Shown: in pieces, positions 8,947 through 17,132 of the stretch | Layout: every line of letters starts with the position of its first letter | Position numbering within the stretch: the stretch's first letter is position 1 | Assembly: GCF_000421405.1 (NCBI RefSeq) | Contig: NZ_ATWY01000006.1 | Span: forward strand, 1-64,000 | From: Butyrivibrio sp. NC2007 | GTDB lineage: Bacteria > Bacillota > Clostridia > Lachnospirales > Lachnospiraceae | Direction: 5' to 3' | Length of the DNA stretch: 64,000 nucleotides | The notes under the pieces: model-generated | What the model saw: only the letters and a program-made list of their open reading frames with translations | Told to the model about the DNA's origin: nothing | Databases searched by the model: none | Made by a program: the position numbers and the translations under genes

Positions 8947-10029
8947 ATGAAGAGAGTACTCACAAAAAAACTTTTACCCGGAATGATTCTGGCAAGTGAT
9001 GTGTTTACCTACGATTCCCACACCAAACTCATGGACAAGGGAACCGTACTTAATGACAAAGACATTGCCAGACTTGCATTCTACTCAATAATAGACGTAC
9101 CTATTGAAGAGGTCCAGCCCAAGGAAGCTGCAGATAACAGCGCCGATGCAGGGCTTACTTATGCTGAGCGTTTAAAGCAGTCAGAGGCCTTCAAGGAGTT
9201 CAAGCAGGACTTTGAGCAGTGCGCTAGTAAATTCGAGCACACCATCAGTGATATCCTAAAGGGCAATGAAGATCTTGATATTGATGATATGATGACGCCC
9301 ATCTACTCGCTGCTGAGCGAGGGCAGAACCACCGCAAACATCTTTGACATGCTCCACAACCTAAGACTTTATGATGATGCCACATATACACACTGCATCA
9401 ATGTGGCCCTCATCACCAATATAATTGCTCAGTGGCTTAGATGGGATGAGGCAGAGATAGAGTTAGCTACTCAGGCAGGTCTTTTCCATGATATCGGCAA
9501 ACTCCTGATTCCTGATACGATCATAACCAAGCCCGGTGCTCTGACAGATGATGAGTATAACATGATCAAGACTCATCCCCAGAAGGGATATGAAGCCATG
9601 AAGGCGCTGAATATCAGCGCACATGTTAAGAACGCCGCCCTCATGCATCATGAGAGATGCGACGGAACGGGATATCCCTTGAGATTAAAAGGGCCTCAGA
9701 TCGATAAGTTCGCCAAGGCCGTTGCCATTGCAGATGTATATGATGCCATGACAAGCTCAAGATACTACCGCGGCCCTTTGTGTCCGTTCATCGCGATCTC
9801 AATGTTTGAAGAAGAAGGTTTCCAGAGATATGATCCGGAGATGATCATGTGCTTCCTCAACAATATAGTAAACACATATCTTCTCAACACCGTACGCCTT
9901 AATACAGGCGAAGTCGGCGAGATCATATTTATAAACAGTTCACACCTCTCAAGGCCTACGATCAAGGTGGGCAATGACTACATTGATCTGTCGAAATGCC
10001 CGGGAGTGTATATTCAAGAGATCATCTGA
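8947..10029 (+). CDS. HD-GYP domain cyclic-di-GMP phosphodiesterase
   Basis: 360 residues from ATG 8947 (GAGGG just upstream); an in-frame TTG four codons earlier is weaker. The N-terminal ~110 residues form a regulatory region beginning VLTKKLLPGMILASDVF, common to clostridial HD-GYP proteins. The catalytic domain has HDIGK at about residue 181, HHERCDGTGYP at about 233-243 and a second histidine patch in KTHPQKGYEAM. All key residues look intact, so it should hydrolyse c-di-GMP. No transmembrane or receiver domain is seen. The only plus-strand gene in the first 50 kb; it converges on murA. Confidence 0.92.
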   Translation: MKRVLTKKLLPGMILASDVFTYDSHTKLMDKGTVLNDKDIARLAFYSIIDVPIEEVQPKEAADNSADAGLTYAERLKQSEAFKEFKQDFEQCASKFEHTISDILKGNEDLDIDDMMTPIYSLLSEGRTTANIFDMLHNLRLYDDATYTHCINVALITNIIAQWLRWDEAEIELATQAGLFHDIGKLLIPDTIITKPGALTDDEYNMIKTHPQKGYEAMKALNISAHVKNAALMHHERCDGTGYPLRLKGPQIDKFAKAVAIADVYDAMTSSRYYRGPLCPFIAISMFEEEGFQRYDPEMIMCFLNNIVNTYLLNTVRLNTGEVGEIIFINSSHLSRPTIKVGNDYIDLSKCPGVYIQEII

Positions 10030-10030
10030 A

Positions 10031-10066
10031 CAAAAAGAAAGCCTGGCATGCTAAGCATGTCAGGCT
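10031..10066 (-). terminator. Intrinsic terminator after murA
   Basis: Stem AGCCTGRCATG with its complement and a 5-nt loop, 10040-10066. On the minus strand it is followed by TTTCTTTTT. On the plus strand it lies 11 bp past the HD-GYP stop and may serve both convergent genes. Confidence 0.85.
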
Positions 10067-10079
10067 ATTATAATGCGCT

Positions 10080-11369
10080 TTATGCGTTCTTCAGTTTAAA
10101 CTTCTGGATATCTCTGTCATCATCTACTTTCTCGATCTGAGCACCAAGGCCTCTTAACTTGACCTCAAAGTCCTCATATCCTCTCTCGATGTACTTGATA
10201 TCCTCTATTGTTGAGTAGCCTTCTGCTGTGAGGGCTGCGATAACAAGCGCTGCACCTGCCCTAAGGTCAGGAGCTGAAACCGTTGCGCCGGTGTATCTCT
10301 CGACACCCTCGATGATGGCTGTGCTACCCTCTACCTTGATGGAAGCTCCCATTCTTGTGAGCTCATCAACATATTTAAAGCGGCTCTCAAAAATACTCTC
10401 TGTTACTATACTGATACCACTTGCAAGACCAAGTGCCACGGTGATCTGTGGCTGCATATCTGTGGGATATCCCGGATATGGCAGGGTCTTAACATGTGTG
10501 TTCTTAAGTCTCTTGGCAGCCACAACTCTGACCTCGTCGTCAGACTCGTGGATCTGGCATCCCATCTCTACAAGCTTGGCACTGATGGACTCAAGGTGCT
10601 TGGGGATGACGTTCTTGACTGTTACATCACCCATGGTTGCTGCTGCAGCCATCATGAAGGTTCCGGCCTCTATCTGATCGGGAATGATCGTATACTCAGT
10701 TCCGTGGAGCTTCTCAACTCCCTTGATCCTGATGACATCGGTACCTGCGCCCTTGATATTAGCTCCCATGCTGTTGAGGAAGTTCGCGATATCAACGACG
10801 TGTGGCTCCTTGGCTGCGTTCTCGATGATGGTCTTGCCCTCAGCCATTACAGCCGCCATCATGATGTTGATGGTAGCACCTACGCTGACAACATCGAGGT
10901 AGATGTGGCTTCCTACAAGCTTATCAGCCTTGGCATAGATGATGTTCTGGATGTTGACCTTGGCTCCAAGAGCAGTAAAGCCCTTGATATGCTGGTCGAT
11001 AGGACGAAGGCCGATGTGACAGCCACCGGGAAGTGCAACTCCGGCATCCTTATACTTACCAAGAAGAGCACCAAGGAGGTAATAGCCTGCCCTGATCTTC
11101 TTGATATAATCATTTTCAATTGTATGGTTTTTGATCTGAGAAGCATTGATCTTCACAGAATGTCTGCCTGTGCGCTCAACAAATGCGCCTATGCTCTCGA
11201 TAGCCTGAAGCATTGCATTGGTATCGGAGGCGTCCGGCATATTATCTATATAGACAGTCTCATCCGTCATGGTTGCTGCTGCAAGGATTGCCAGTGCAGC
11301 GTTCTTGGCTCCGCCGATCTCAACCTCGCCAACCAGCGGATTTCCGCCTTTTATCACGTATTTTTCCAT
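10080..11369 (-). CDS. murA: UDP-N-acetylglucosamine 1-carboxyvinyltransferase
   Basis: 429 residues, typical length. MurA moves enolpyruvate from PEP to UDP-GlcNAc, the first committed step of peptidoglycan synthesis. The start IKGGNPLVGEVEIGGAKNAA is the UDP-GlcNAc-binding segment. The PEP-reactive Cys falls in LPGGCHIGLRPID at about residue 116, so the enzyme should be fosfomycin-sensitive at this position. RAGAALVIAAL and RGYEDF lie near the C terminus. It has its own promoter at 11404-11432 and terminator. Confidence 0.96.
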   Translation of the reverse strand: MEKYVIKGGNPLVGEVEIGGAKNAALAILAAATMTDETVYIDNMPDASDTNAMLQAIESIGAFVERTGRHSVKINASQIKNHTIENDYIKKIRAGYYLLGALLGKYKDAGVALPGGCHIGLRPIDQHIKGFTALGAKVNIQNIIYAKADKLVGSHIYLDVVSVGATINIMMAAVMAEGKTIIENAAKEPHVVDIANFLNSMGANIKGAGTDVIRIKGVEKLHGTEYTIIPDQIEAGTFMMAAAATMGDVTVKNVIPKHLESISAKLVEMGCQIHESDDEVRVVAAKRLKNTHVKTLPYPGYPTDMQPQITVALGLASGISIVTESIFESRFKYVDELTRMGASIKVEGSTAIIEGVERYTGATVSAPDLRAGAALVIAALTAEGYSTIEDIKYIERGYEDFEVKLRGLGAQIEKVDDDRDIQKFKLKNA

Positions 11370-11403
11370 AGGTATCTCTCTTCTTTTTCTTGAACAAATA
11401 TTA

Positions 11404-11432
11404 GTTATACCACAATAATGTGTATTTGTAAA
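11404..11432 (-). promoter_or_regulatory. murA promoter
   Basis: Minus strand: -35 TTTACA (11427-11432), 17-nt spacer, -10 TATAAC (11404-11409), about 35 nt before the murA ATG. It starts only 10 bp left of the M23 gene stop. Confidence 0.7.
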
Positions 11433-11441
11433 ACCGATAGT

Positions 11442-13031
11442 TTAGTTCAAGTAATTAAGCGGGTTAACCTGACTTCCACCCACCAAAATCTCAAAGTGAA
11501 GGTGAGGTCCCGTAGATACACCTGTATTACCTGAGAGAGCAATTCTCTGTCCCTGTGAAACCGACTGTCCAACTGAAACCAGGACTTTACTTAAGTGTCC
11601 ATATCTGGTCTCTCTGCCGTCCGGATGCCTTATGTATACACAGTATCCGTATCCGCTTCCCCAACCGGCTCTTGTAACAACACCGGAAGATGAAGCAACA
11701 ACAGAAGTTCCGACAGGAGTAGCCCAGTCAACACCCTTGTGATAGGAGCTTGCTCCCTTGGTGGGACGATTTCTTTTACCAAATCCGGAGGTAAGTCTTC
11801 CACCGGAAATAGGCTTGATATATGTAGGTGGAACGATGGTTCCTCTCTCAACGATCTTGGGAACAGCCTTGTAGGTGACTTCTTCCTTCTCAATCTCGCG
11901 CCCTATCTCGCTGTTATCCATATATGAAACCAGAGCGACAACCTTTCTGTGTCCGGCTGACGGCTCCTGAAGAACCTTGGTCTGGGTTGTGTACCAGCTG
12001 TCGTTGTCGACATACTGAACCTCAGCCTCATAGTCCTCTTCGTAGTATTCCTGAATTGTATAGTTAACTGAGAGTTCGGGCTCAGGAACAGTAACGATCA
12101 AGTTATCCTGTACCCTTATCATGGTGCGCTCACTCTCGAGCTGTTCGTTCATGTTAACAAGGTCATCGACAGTAAGACCGAACTTCATGGCGATGGTTCC
12201 AAGGGTATCGCCGGACTGAACCTCGTAGATCTGGTTGGTCTCTTTGTCCTTGGTAACTTCGTCGATGGCTGTTGCAAGGTCAGTGATCTCGCTGTCGGGA
12301 AGATAACTCTCCACGATCTCAACCTTGTCGGCAAAGTCCATGCTCATAAGTCCAAGATCGTAGTCTGAGAAATCCTTGTCATAGGCAAGGGGCTTAGCCT
12401 CGTTGACGATCTGTGTGATCTCAGCCTGGAAACCTGCCTGAGGAAGGGAAGTCTCTGCTATCTCTTCTTCCTTCTTAACCTCTTCCTTGCTAAGGACCTG
12501 AGGCGTAAGAACGTTAACCTCACGATCTGTATCAAGGATCAGATTAACATCGTAGAGCCCTTCTTCATCATAGTTTGAAAGAGCTGTCGAAAGAAGCTTC
12601 ATTACATCGTCGGTGCTTGCGAGATTGACTGCAAACTCGTTGATCTTGATGGAATAGGATCTGTTGAGTGTGCTCCTGAGATTCGCCTTAAGGACCGCCG
12701 ACATCTCTTTTGACATGGAAGAGACAGAGTCTACAGTGCCCCAGAGAACGTTGCTTCCTTCTATGTTAAGGTCTGCCTTGGCAAGAACCAGCTCTCCGTC
12801 ACTTGATGCGATGGAACGCCTTGCATCTCTGTAGGCCTCGTAAGCCTCCTCTTCAGAGCCTGCTATTCCTACCACTACGTCATTTAATTTTACGGTAAAA
12901 ATATTGTCGCCGCCCCTTTCAAACTTAACAAAGCTGGGCATAAACAGGATCCAAGCTACGATTATCACCAGTGCTGACTGCAAAAACCATACCTTGATCT
13001 TGCGGCGAAATACAGTATTGCTAAAACTCAT
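11442..13031 (-). CDS. Membrane-anchored M23 peptidase with LysM and G5 domains
   Basis: 529 residues. There is an N-terminal span (VWFLQSALVIIVAWILFMPSF), a ~200-residue extracellular stem, LysM at about 264-310 (EVQSGDTLGTIAMKFGL), a G5 domain at about 320-395 and a C-terminal M23 metallo-endopeptidase at about 410-525. The zinc ligands are visible in YHKGVDWATP near residue 427 and GPHLHFE near 508. It should cut peptide cross-bridges in the wall while held to glycan by LysM. The start abuts the previous stop as TAAATG, so the two genes are coupled. Confidence 0.93.
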   Translation of the reverse strand: MSFSNTVFRRKIKVWFLQSALVIIVAWILFMPSFVKFERGGDNIFTVKLNDVVVGIAGSEEEAYEAYRDARRSIASSDGELVLAKADLNIEGSNVLWGTVDSVSSMSKEMSAVLKANLRSTLNRSYSIKINEFAVNLASTDDVMKLLSTALSNYDEEGLYDVNLILDTDREVNVLTPQVLSKEEVKKEEEIAETSLPQAGFQAEITQIVNEAKPLAYDKDFSDYDLGLMSMDFADKVEIVESYLPDSEITDLATAIDEVTKDKETNQIYEVQSGDTLGTIAMKFGLTVDDLVNMNEQLESERTMIRVQDNLIVTVPEPELSVNYTIQEYYEEDYEAEVQYVDNDSWYTTQTKVLQEPSAGHRKVVALVSYMDNSEIGREIEKEEVTYKAVPKIVERGTIVPPTYIKPISGGRLTSGFGKRNRPTKGASSYHKGVDWATPVGTSVVASSSGVVTRAGWGSGYGYCVYIRHPDGRETRYGHLSKVLVSVGQSVSQGQRIALSGNTGVSTGPHLHFEILVGGSQVNPLNYLN

Positions 13032-13526
13032 TTATAAAACACCTAAAATTCTAAGAATATTGAGTACCAGGTCTGCGCCTGCTACTAAGAGAGTGATGAT
13101 AAGAAGGGGAAGAAGCGCGCTGTTCTTGGTCTCTACTGCTACCTGAACAGACTCTATTTTGTGCTTAACCTCTTTAAACTCATCAAGGCTCTTTTCCTGG
13201 CCTTTTTCTACTACGGCCTGGACGTTTCTATATACCTGTACACCTACATCGTGTACCTGGGTTTCGCTTTGTTCCAATCTCTCTGTGAGAGCTGCTACGG
13301 TCTTGCCGGTTTCCTGAATGGAATTTCTTGCATCCTCGATGGCTGCCCTGTGCTCCTTTTCATTGGCGCGCAGTTCCTCAAGCTGGAGCTTGAACTGCTC
13401 TGCCTCCTGCCTGGTTCTCTCAGCTTCCATAGCTTCTGCCTGTGCATTGGCTCTTATTATGTCCTGTGCACCTATTTTCTCTGCAAGCTTGTCCATAAAG
13501 TTCTCCACAATTTTTCCTCCCAACAT
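13032..13526 (-). CDS. Coiled-coil tail-anchored membrane protein
   Basis: 164 residues, not assigned to a named family. Residues about 25-135 are charged heptad-like helix rich in Ala, Glu, Gln and Lys. Residues about 140-160 (ALLPLLIITLLVAGADLVLNIL) are a C-terminal membrane span, so the coil should lie in the cytoplasm. Two starts compete: ATG 13526 with GAGGAG upstream, or a GTG seven codons in with GGGAGG 7 nt before it. It is directly coupled to the M23 peptidase gene, suggesting a joint role at the envelope (inference). Confidence 0.72.
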   Translation of the reverse strand: MLGGKIVENFMDKLAEKIGAQDIIRANAQAEAMEAERTRQEAEQFKLQLEELRANEKEHRAAIEDARNSIQETGKTVAALTERLEQSETQVHDVGVQVYRNVQAVVEKGQEKSLDEFKEVKHKIESVQVAVETKNSALLPLLIITLLVAGADLVLNILRILGVL

Positions 13527-13655
13527 TTTCGCTTACTCCTCTGATGTAATCATGTAATCCACTGATGTTTTATCCACATAAGCTTATCATTTATTATGCA
13601 ATATATACAAGAATATAATGATTAAAAGAGATTTATTAGCTACTTTTACTATTTG

Positions 13656-13704
13656 TTCATGCTCAGTTCATAATTTATTCATAATTTTCCTGTATATTTA
13701 TACT
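13656..13704 (+). promoter_or_regulatory. Response-regulator-type site and promoter: three 11-bp direct repeats with -10
   Basis: TTCAT begins at 13656, 13667 and 13678, giving three abutting 11-bp units (GTTCATGCTCA, GTTCATAATTT, ATTCATAATTT). An extended -10 TATACT lies at 13699-13704 and there is no good -35. Direct repeats on an 11-bp pitch in place of the -35 are the pattern bound by OmpR/PhoB-family regulators. The regulator is not known. Confidence 0.5.
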
Positions 13705-13709
13705 ACAGT

Positions 13710-13816
13710 CAAGAGCAAGTCATCATGTTAATAACGAAAGATAGATTTTTTCATAATAGGGTAGGCGCAGCGATGTGTCTACCCACTCCTCATTAATGGG
13801 GGTTTTTATCCCCCAG
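13710..13816 (+). ncRNA. Candidate small RNA between convergent genes
   Basis: Downstream of the 11-bp repeats the plus strand has no open frame of note. It has a hairpin GGGTAG / CTACCC at 13762-13787, then a GGGGG-TTTTTAT-CCCCC hairpin at about 13798-13814 with a T run in the loop. No gene follows on this strand; the next is the alarmone synthetase, convergent, ending at 13820. I compared it with c-di-GMP, preQ1 and ydaO riboswitch consensus sequences from memory and it fits none. Confidence 0.35.
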
Positions 13817-13819
13817 GGA

Positions 13820-14473
13820 TTATAATTCCTTCTCTATCGCAAGGATCTCCTCATTCAGAGAGAGCATTCTTGCATCAAGATTAGCCACCATTGTGGCACA
13901 TTCATGGAGCTCCGAATTGATGTGAGCCGGAGCCTTTCCCTCGAATTTATACTGGATCTTGTGCTCAAGGGATGCCCAGAAGTCCATGGCAACGGTCCTT
14001 ATCTGGATCTCAACCTTGACGTTTACAATCTTGTCTGAGAGATAGACAGGGAGAGAGACTATCATGTGATAGCTTCTGTATCCGCTGGGCTTGGGGTTCA
14101 TGATGTAGTCCTTGATGGTATGAACCTGTATATCCTTCTGATTGCTGATCATATCGGCAATCCTGTAAATATCTGATGTAAATGAGCAGATAATACGGAT
14201 TCCGGCTATATCGTTGACATAGCGCACCATGTTCTCGATGGTGGACTCATAGCCGTTTCTCTTTAATTTCTTGACGATGCTCTCGGGGACCTTGACCCTG
14301 TATTTAACGTGCTCGATGGGGTTGTACTTGTGAACCTCCTGGAACTCGTCGTTGAGGATCTCGATCTTGGTCTGCATCTGCTTAAGTGCAGCGTTGTAGA
14401 GGAGGTTTACTTCCTCCCATGAATTCATGTCGTCGGATATCTTGACGTCCATTCCTGATAAATCTAATTCCAT
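13820..14473 (-). CDS. Small alarmone synthetase (RelA/SpoT-type (p)ppGpp synthetase)
   Basis: 217 residues: a synthetase-only protein of the RelQ/YjbM size class, without hydrolase, TGS or ACT domains. Motifs include the ATP/GTP-binding region VKYRVKVPESIVKKLKR, IAGIRIICSF with its catalytic-strand neighbourhood, KPSGYRSYHMIVSLP and EIQIRTVAMDFWASLEHKI. It makes (p)ppGpp from ATP and GDP/GTP, often under wall stress, which suits its position beside envelope genes. Start has GAGGT upstream. It follows the glycosyltransferase gene by 15 bp and is probably co-transcribed. Confidence 0.9.
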   Translation of the reverse strand: MELDLSGMDVKISDDMNSWEEVNLLYNAALKQMQTKIEILNDEFQEVHKYNPIEHVKYRVKVPESIVKKLKRNGYESTIENMVRYVNDIAGIRIICSFTSDIYRIADMISNQKDIQVHTIKDYIMNPKPSGYRSYHMIVSLPVYLSDKIVNVKVEIQIRTVAMDFWASLEHKIQYKFEGKAPAHINSELHECATMVANLDARMLSLNEEILAIEKEL

Positions 14474-14487
14474 TTGATAATACCTCG

Positions 14488-15432
14488 TTAGGTCCTATCG
14501 GTAAGCCAATACTCCTTATTAAGAGATAGCTTGGGTAAAAGACCTTTCGGCAGCTTCTTATAGTTTCTGCCAAGCTTGTAGCCGAGCCATCTGCAGCCAC
14601 ACATTACGATGTAATGAGGGATGAGATAAGCCTTGCCGACCTGTCTGAAGTGCCCTATTGTCTCAGATACCATCTTTTTACCCTCAGTTTCTGACCTGAT
14701 GGAGCCGAAGATCTCAGGATGGTCTGTCTGTGAAACACCGATGTCAAAGTTTCTGTGGAACTGCTGGGCACAGGTGTAGTTGTGGGAATGTATAACTCCT
14801 GCCTCAGGCACATAACTTATAGCGTAGCCCTTCTGGCAGATATTTCCTGCATAGACCATATCCTCGTTGAAGATGGTCCTGTGGGTAAATCCCCCTATCT
14901 CATCAAACACGGAGCGCCTGTACATGGCACAGACATTGGAACAAAAGTAGGTCTTTATTCCGAGACGCGGAAGGTCTTTCTGTGTCTTTTTCATGGGCTC
15001 GTTCGGGTAGTTAAACTTGCGGGAGTAGCGCTCAGCAAGATTACAGTCTGTCTTTGGGTACTGTCTTGCATAGGCTGCTGCCACATCACTGTCCTCAAAT
15101 GCTTTCACAAGGCTTGAAATAAGCATTTTATCCCTTGGGAAGGCATCCTGTGTCATCATCAGAAAGAACTCCGAATCCGAGTGCTTAACGCCCAAATTTC
15201 TGGTCTCTCCGTGATCGAACGAAGCCTTAGTCACATGCTCCACTACTATGTTATCATATTTTTCCTGTGGATTTTCCCTTGATTTTGACAGTAGCTCTTT
15301 CCAGTATTTTTCCTCGGTGTTCATGATGATAATCTTTGATGGGCGAAGTGACTGCCTCTCCAGATCATCGATCAGGCGCAAAAGAGCTATATCCGGTTTA
15401 TAAGTAGGAATAATGATATCTACGGTACTCAT
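14488..15432 (-). CDS. Glycosyltransferase family 2, rhamnosyltransferase-like
   Basis: 314 residues, GT-A fold. VDIIIPTYKPD at the N terminus binds the nucleotide. The DxD-equivalent is MMTQDAFP near residue 93, and the acceptor half has FNEDMVYAGNICQKGY. The spacing and YSRKFNYP segment match proteins annotated as rhamnosyltransferases in Gram-positive glycan loci. dTDP-rhamnose genes in this window would supply the donor (inference). No membrane span. It is probably the first gene of a two-gene unit with the alarmone synthetase. Confidence 0.83.
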   Translation of the reverse strand: MSTVDIIIPTYKPDIALLRLIDDLERQSLRPSKIIIMNTEEKYWKELLSKSRENPQEKYDNIVVEHVTKASFDHGETRNLGVKHSDSEFFLMMTQDAFPRDKMLISSLVKAFEDSDVAAAYARQYPKTDCNLAERYSRKFNYPNEPMKKTQKDLPRLGIKTYFCSNVCAMYRRSVFDEIGGFTHRTIFNEDMVYAGNICQKGYAISYVPEAGVIHSHNYTCAQQFHRNFDIGVSQTDHPEIFGSIRSETEGKKMVSETIGHFRQVGKAYLIPHYIVMCGCRWLGYKLGRNYKKLPKGLLPKLSLNKEYWLTDRT

Positions 15433-15464
15433 TCTTTTCCCTCAAATAGATAAAGAAGAATTAA

Positions 15465-15490
15465 GGGCCGGGCTCATATGAACCCAGCCC
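15465..15490 (-). terminator. Intrinsic terminator after the LCP gene
   Basis: Minus strand stem GGGCTGGGTTC / GAGCCCGGCCC (one G-T type mismatch) around ATAT, followed by TTAATTCTTCTTT. It lies 28 bp past the LCP stop. Confidence 0.8.
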
Positions 15491-15517
15491 CATAAAATCT
15501 GTATTAAAGCATTAAGA

Positions 15518-16927
15518 TCAGCCGATGTACTTGCTTACATCACCCTTGATCTTGTCGCTGTACTTCTGAACATCTGCAGAAGGCTCGTAGTTCTCATCAT
15601 TGAAGAGGAACTTGTGGAGCCACTTAACGTTGCTCTGAAGGTCAACCGGAAGTACGCAGCTTCCTGCCTTACCCATGGTTCCTGTTGCACGCATCTCCTC
15701 GTAAGGGAATCCGTTGTTATCAACAACCCTGTACTTGGCAACGTTCTTGAGCATATCAAGGATCTCAGAGATATCAAGTGATGTGTAAGTCTCTTTGAAT
15801 GCGTTGTTGGCAACTGTCTCGAGCTGTGAGTAGCTCATACCCTGTGCCTTCTCAAGGCAAGCCATAAGGACTGTTCTCTGTCTCTCTGCACGTCTGAAGT
15901 CATCGCCTGCTGTGTATCTGATACGGCAGTAAGCTGTTGCCTGAAGTCCGTTAAGAGTCTGAACTCCTGCGCTGGTCACAGGTGTGTAATTGAGCTTGAG
16001 CTCCTGAGCCATTGTGGACTGGTAGTTGTTAAGGTGAGAGATCTCTGCGTCTGTAACATCGATCGTTACTCCGCCAAGGGCGTCAACAACGTCTGTAAGA
16101 CCTCTGAATCCGATAGTGATGAAGTCGGAAATATCCATATCCAGGTTCATGTTGAGCATTGAAATAGCCTGCTCGGGACCACCCTGAGCGTAAGCTGCGT
16201 TACACTTGGTGTAAGTATCGTTACTTAAGTTAAGGTAAGTATCACGGTAAACTGAGCAGAGCTTAACCTCTCCGGTATCATTGTTGATAGATGCAATGAT
16301 GATGGAGTCGGATCTTGTATTCTTGGTCAGCTGCTCGTCACGGGCATCAACACCAAAGAGTGCGATATTGGTGTATCCCTTCATCTTCTCATCGTTTACA
16401 ACGGTCTCACTGATACTCTGTGTGATTGCTTCCTCGTTAAGGTTAACCTTACCAACCTTAGTTACGTCAACCTTGAAGAAAAGAGTGTAAGCAACATATA
16501 CAAGTACGCAGGCAAGGAGCATTTCTGCTACCAGAAGGATTATTGCCTTCTTGTTGTTCTTTTTCTTGCCGTTTCCACCGTTACCGCCTCTTCCGTTACC
16601 ACCGTTTCCTCTGCCGTTTCCGCCTCTTGAAGATGATGGTCTTGATGAAGAAGGTCTTGAAGATGAACTTCTTGAAGCTGATCCTCTTGATGAAGAAGTT
16701 CTGCGTGGATCTCTTGATGATCCTGAAGCTGATCTGCCTGATGCTGATCTTGCTGATCCCTGTGAGCTTCTCCTTGGTCTGTCTTCATAATCGTCGTAGC
16801 GATCATCATATCTGTCATCATAGCGATCGTCGTATCTATCATCATAGCGATCGTCGTATCTGTCATCGGTTCTGCGAGATGGTCTGCGACTATCTCTCTC
16901 GTAGTATTCGTCGTCTCTGTTTGACAT
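15518..16927 (-). CDS. LytR-CpsA-Psr (LCP) family wall glycopolymer ligase
   Basis: 469 residues. The N-terminal ~125 residues are a low-complexity cytoplasmic tail: tandem RYDD repeats, then Arg/Ser- and Gly/Asn-rich stretches. A single span (AIILLVAEMLLACVLVYVAY) sits at about 127-148. The LCP domain starts with IALFGVDARDEQLTKNTRSDSI near 185 and continues with SVYRDTYL and RIRYTAGDDFRRAERQR, which carry the Asp and Arg that hold pyrophosphate. These enzymes attach lipid-linked glycopolymers to peptidoglycan. GGAG precedes the ATG. Confidence 0.93.
   Translation of the reverse strand: MSNRDDEYYERDSRRPSRRTDDRYDDRYDDRYDDRYDDRYDDRYDDYEDRPRRSSQGSARSASGRSASGSSRDPRRTSSSRGSASRSSSSRPSSSRPSSSRGGNGRGNGGNGRGGNGGNGKKKNNKKAIILLVAEMLLACVLVYVAYTLFFKVDVTKVGKVNLNEEAITQSISETVVNDEKMKGYTNIALFGVDARDEQLTKNTRSDSIIIASINNDTGEVKLCSVYRDTYLNLSNDTYTKCNAAYAQGGPEQAISMLNMNLDMDISDFITIGFRGLTDVVDALGGVTIDVTDAEISHLNNYQSTMAQELKLNYTPVTSAGVQTLNGLQATAYCRIRYTAGDDFRRAERQRTVLMACLEKAQGMSYSQLETVANNAFKETYTSLDISEILDMLKNVAKYRVVDNNGFPYEEMRATGTMGKAGSCVLPVDLQSNVKWLHKFLFNDENYEPSADVQKYSDKIKGDVSKYIG
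16793..16867. repeat. In-gene 12/24-bp tandem repeat coding RYDD units
   Basis: Near-identical 12-bp units alternate (ATCGTCGTATCT, NTCATCATAGCG), forming a 24-bp period that encodes five to six RYDD repeats in the LCP tail. Copy number could change by slippage without breaking the frame. Confidence 0.8.
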
Positions 16928-17035
16928 AACACGTCTCCTCGTCCCAACAAAAATTCATGCTAATGCTAATATGGCAAATTAACACCAATATATTCTGCCA
17001 CAAATGTGTACTATTTACAACCCCAAAAGAAAATG

Positions 17036-17132
17036 AGAGAGTGGGTGAGTCAGTGGGGACGTTTCAGTTTGACTCATTTTGCCGCGCAAAATGAGTCAAA
17101 CTGAAACGTCCCCACTGACTCACCCACTCTCT
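17036..17132. repeat. Perfect 47-bp-arm inverted repeat, REP-like family copy 1
   Basis: Left arm 17036-17082, 3-nt loop, right arm 17086-17132, no mismatches. It contains the unit TGAGTCAGTGGGGACGTTTC...TTTGACTCA and its inverse. The outer edge touches the stop codon of the sugar transferase, so the transcript can fold into a very stable hairpin at its 3' end. Four other loci carry the same unit. Confidence 0.95.

Noticed and set aside
13710..13816. c-di-GMP or other known riboswitch
   Set aside because: The conserved blocks of the classes I can recall are missing and no gene follows on the same strand.
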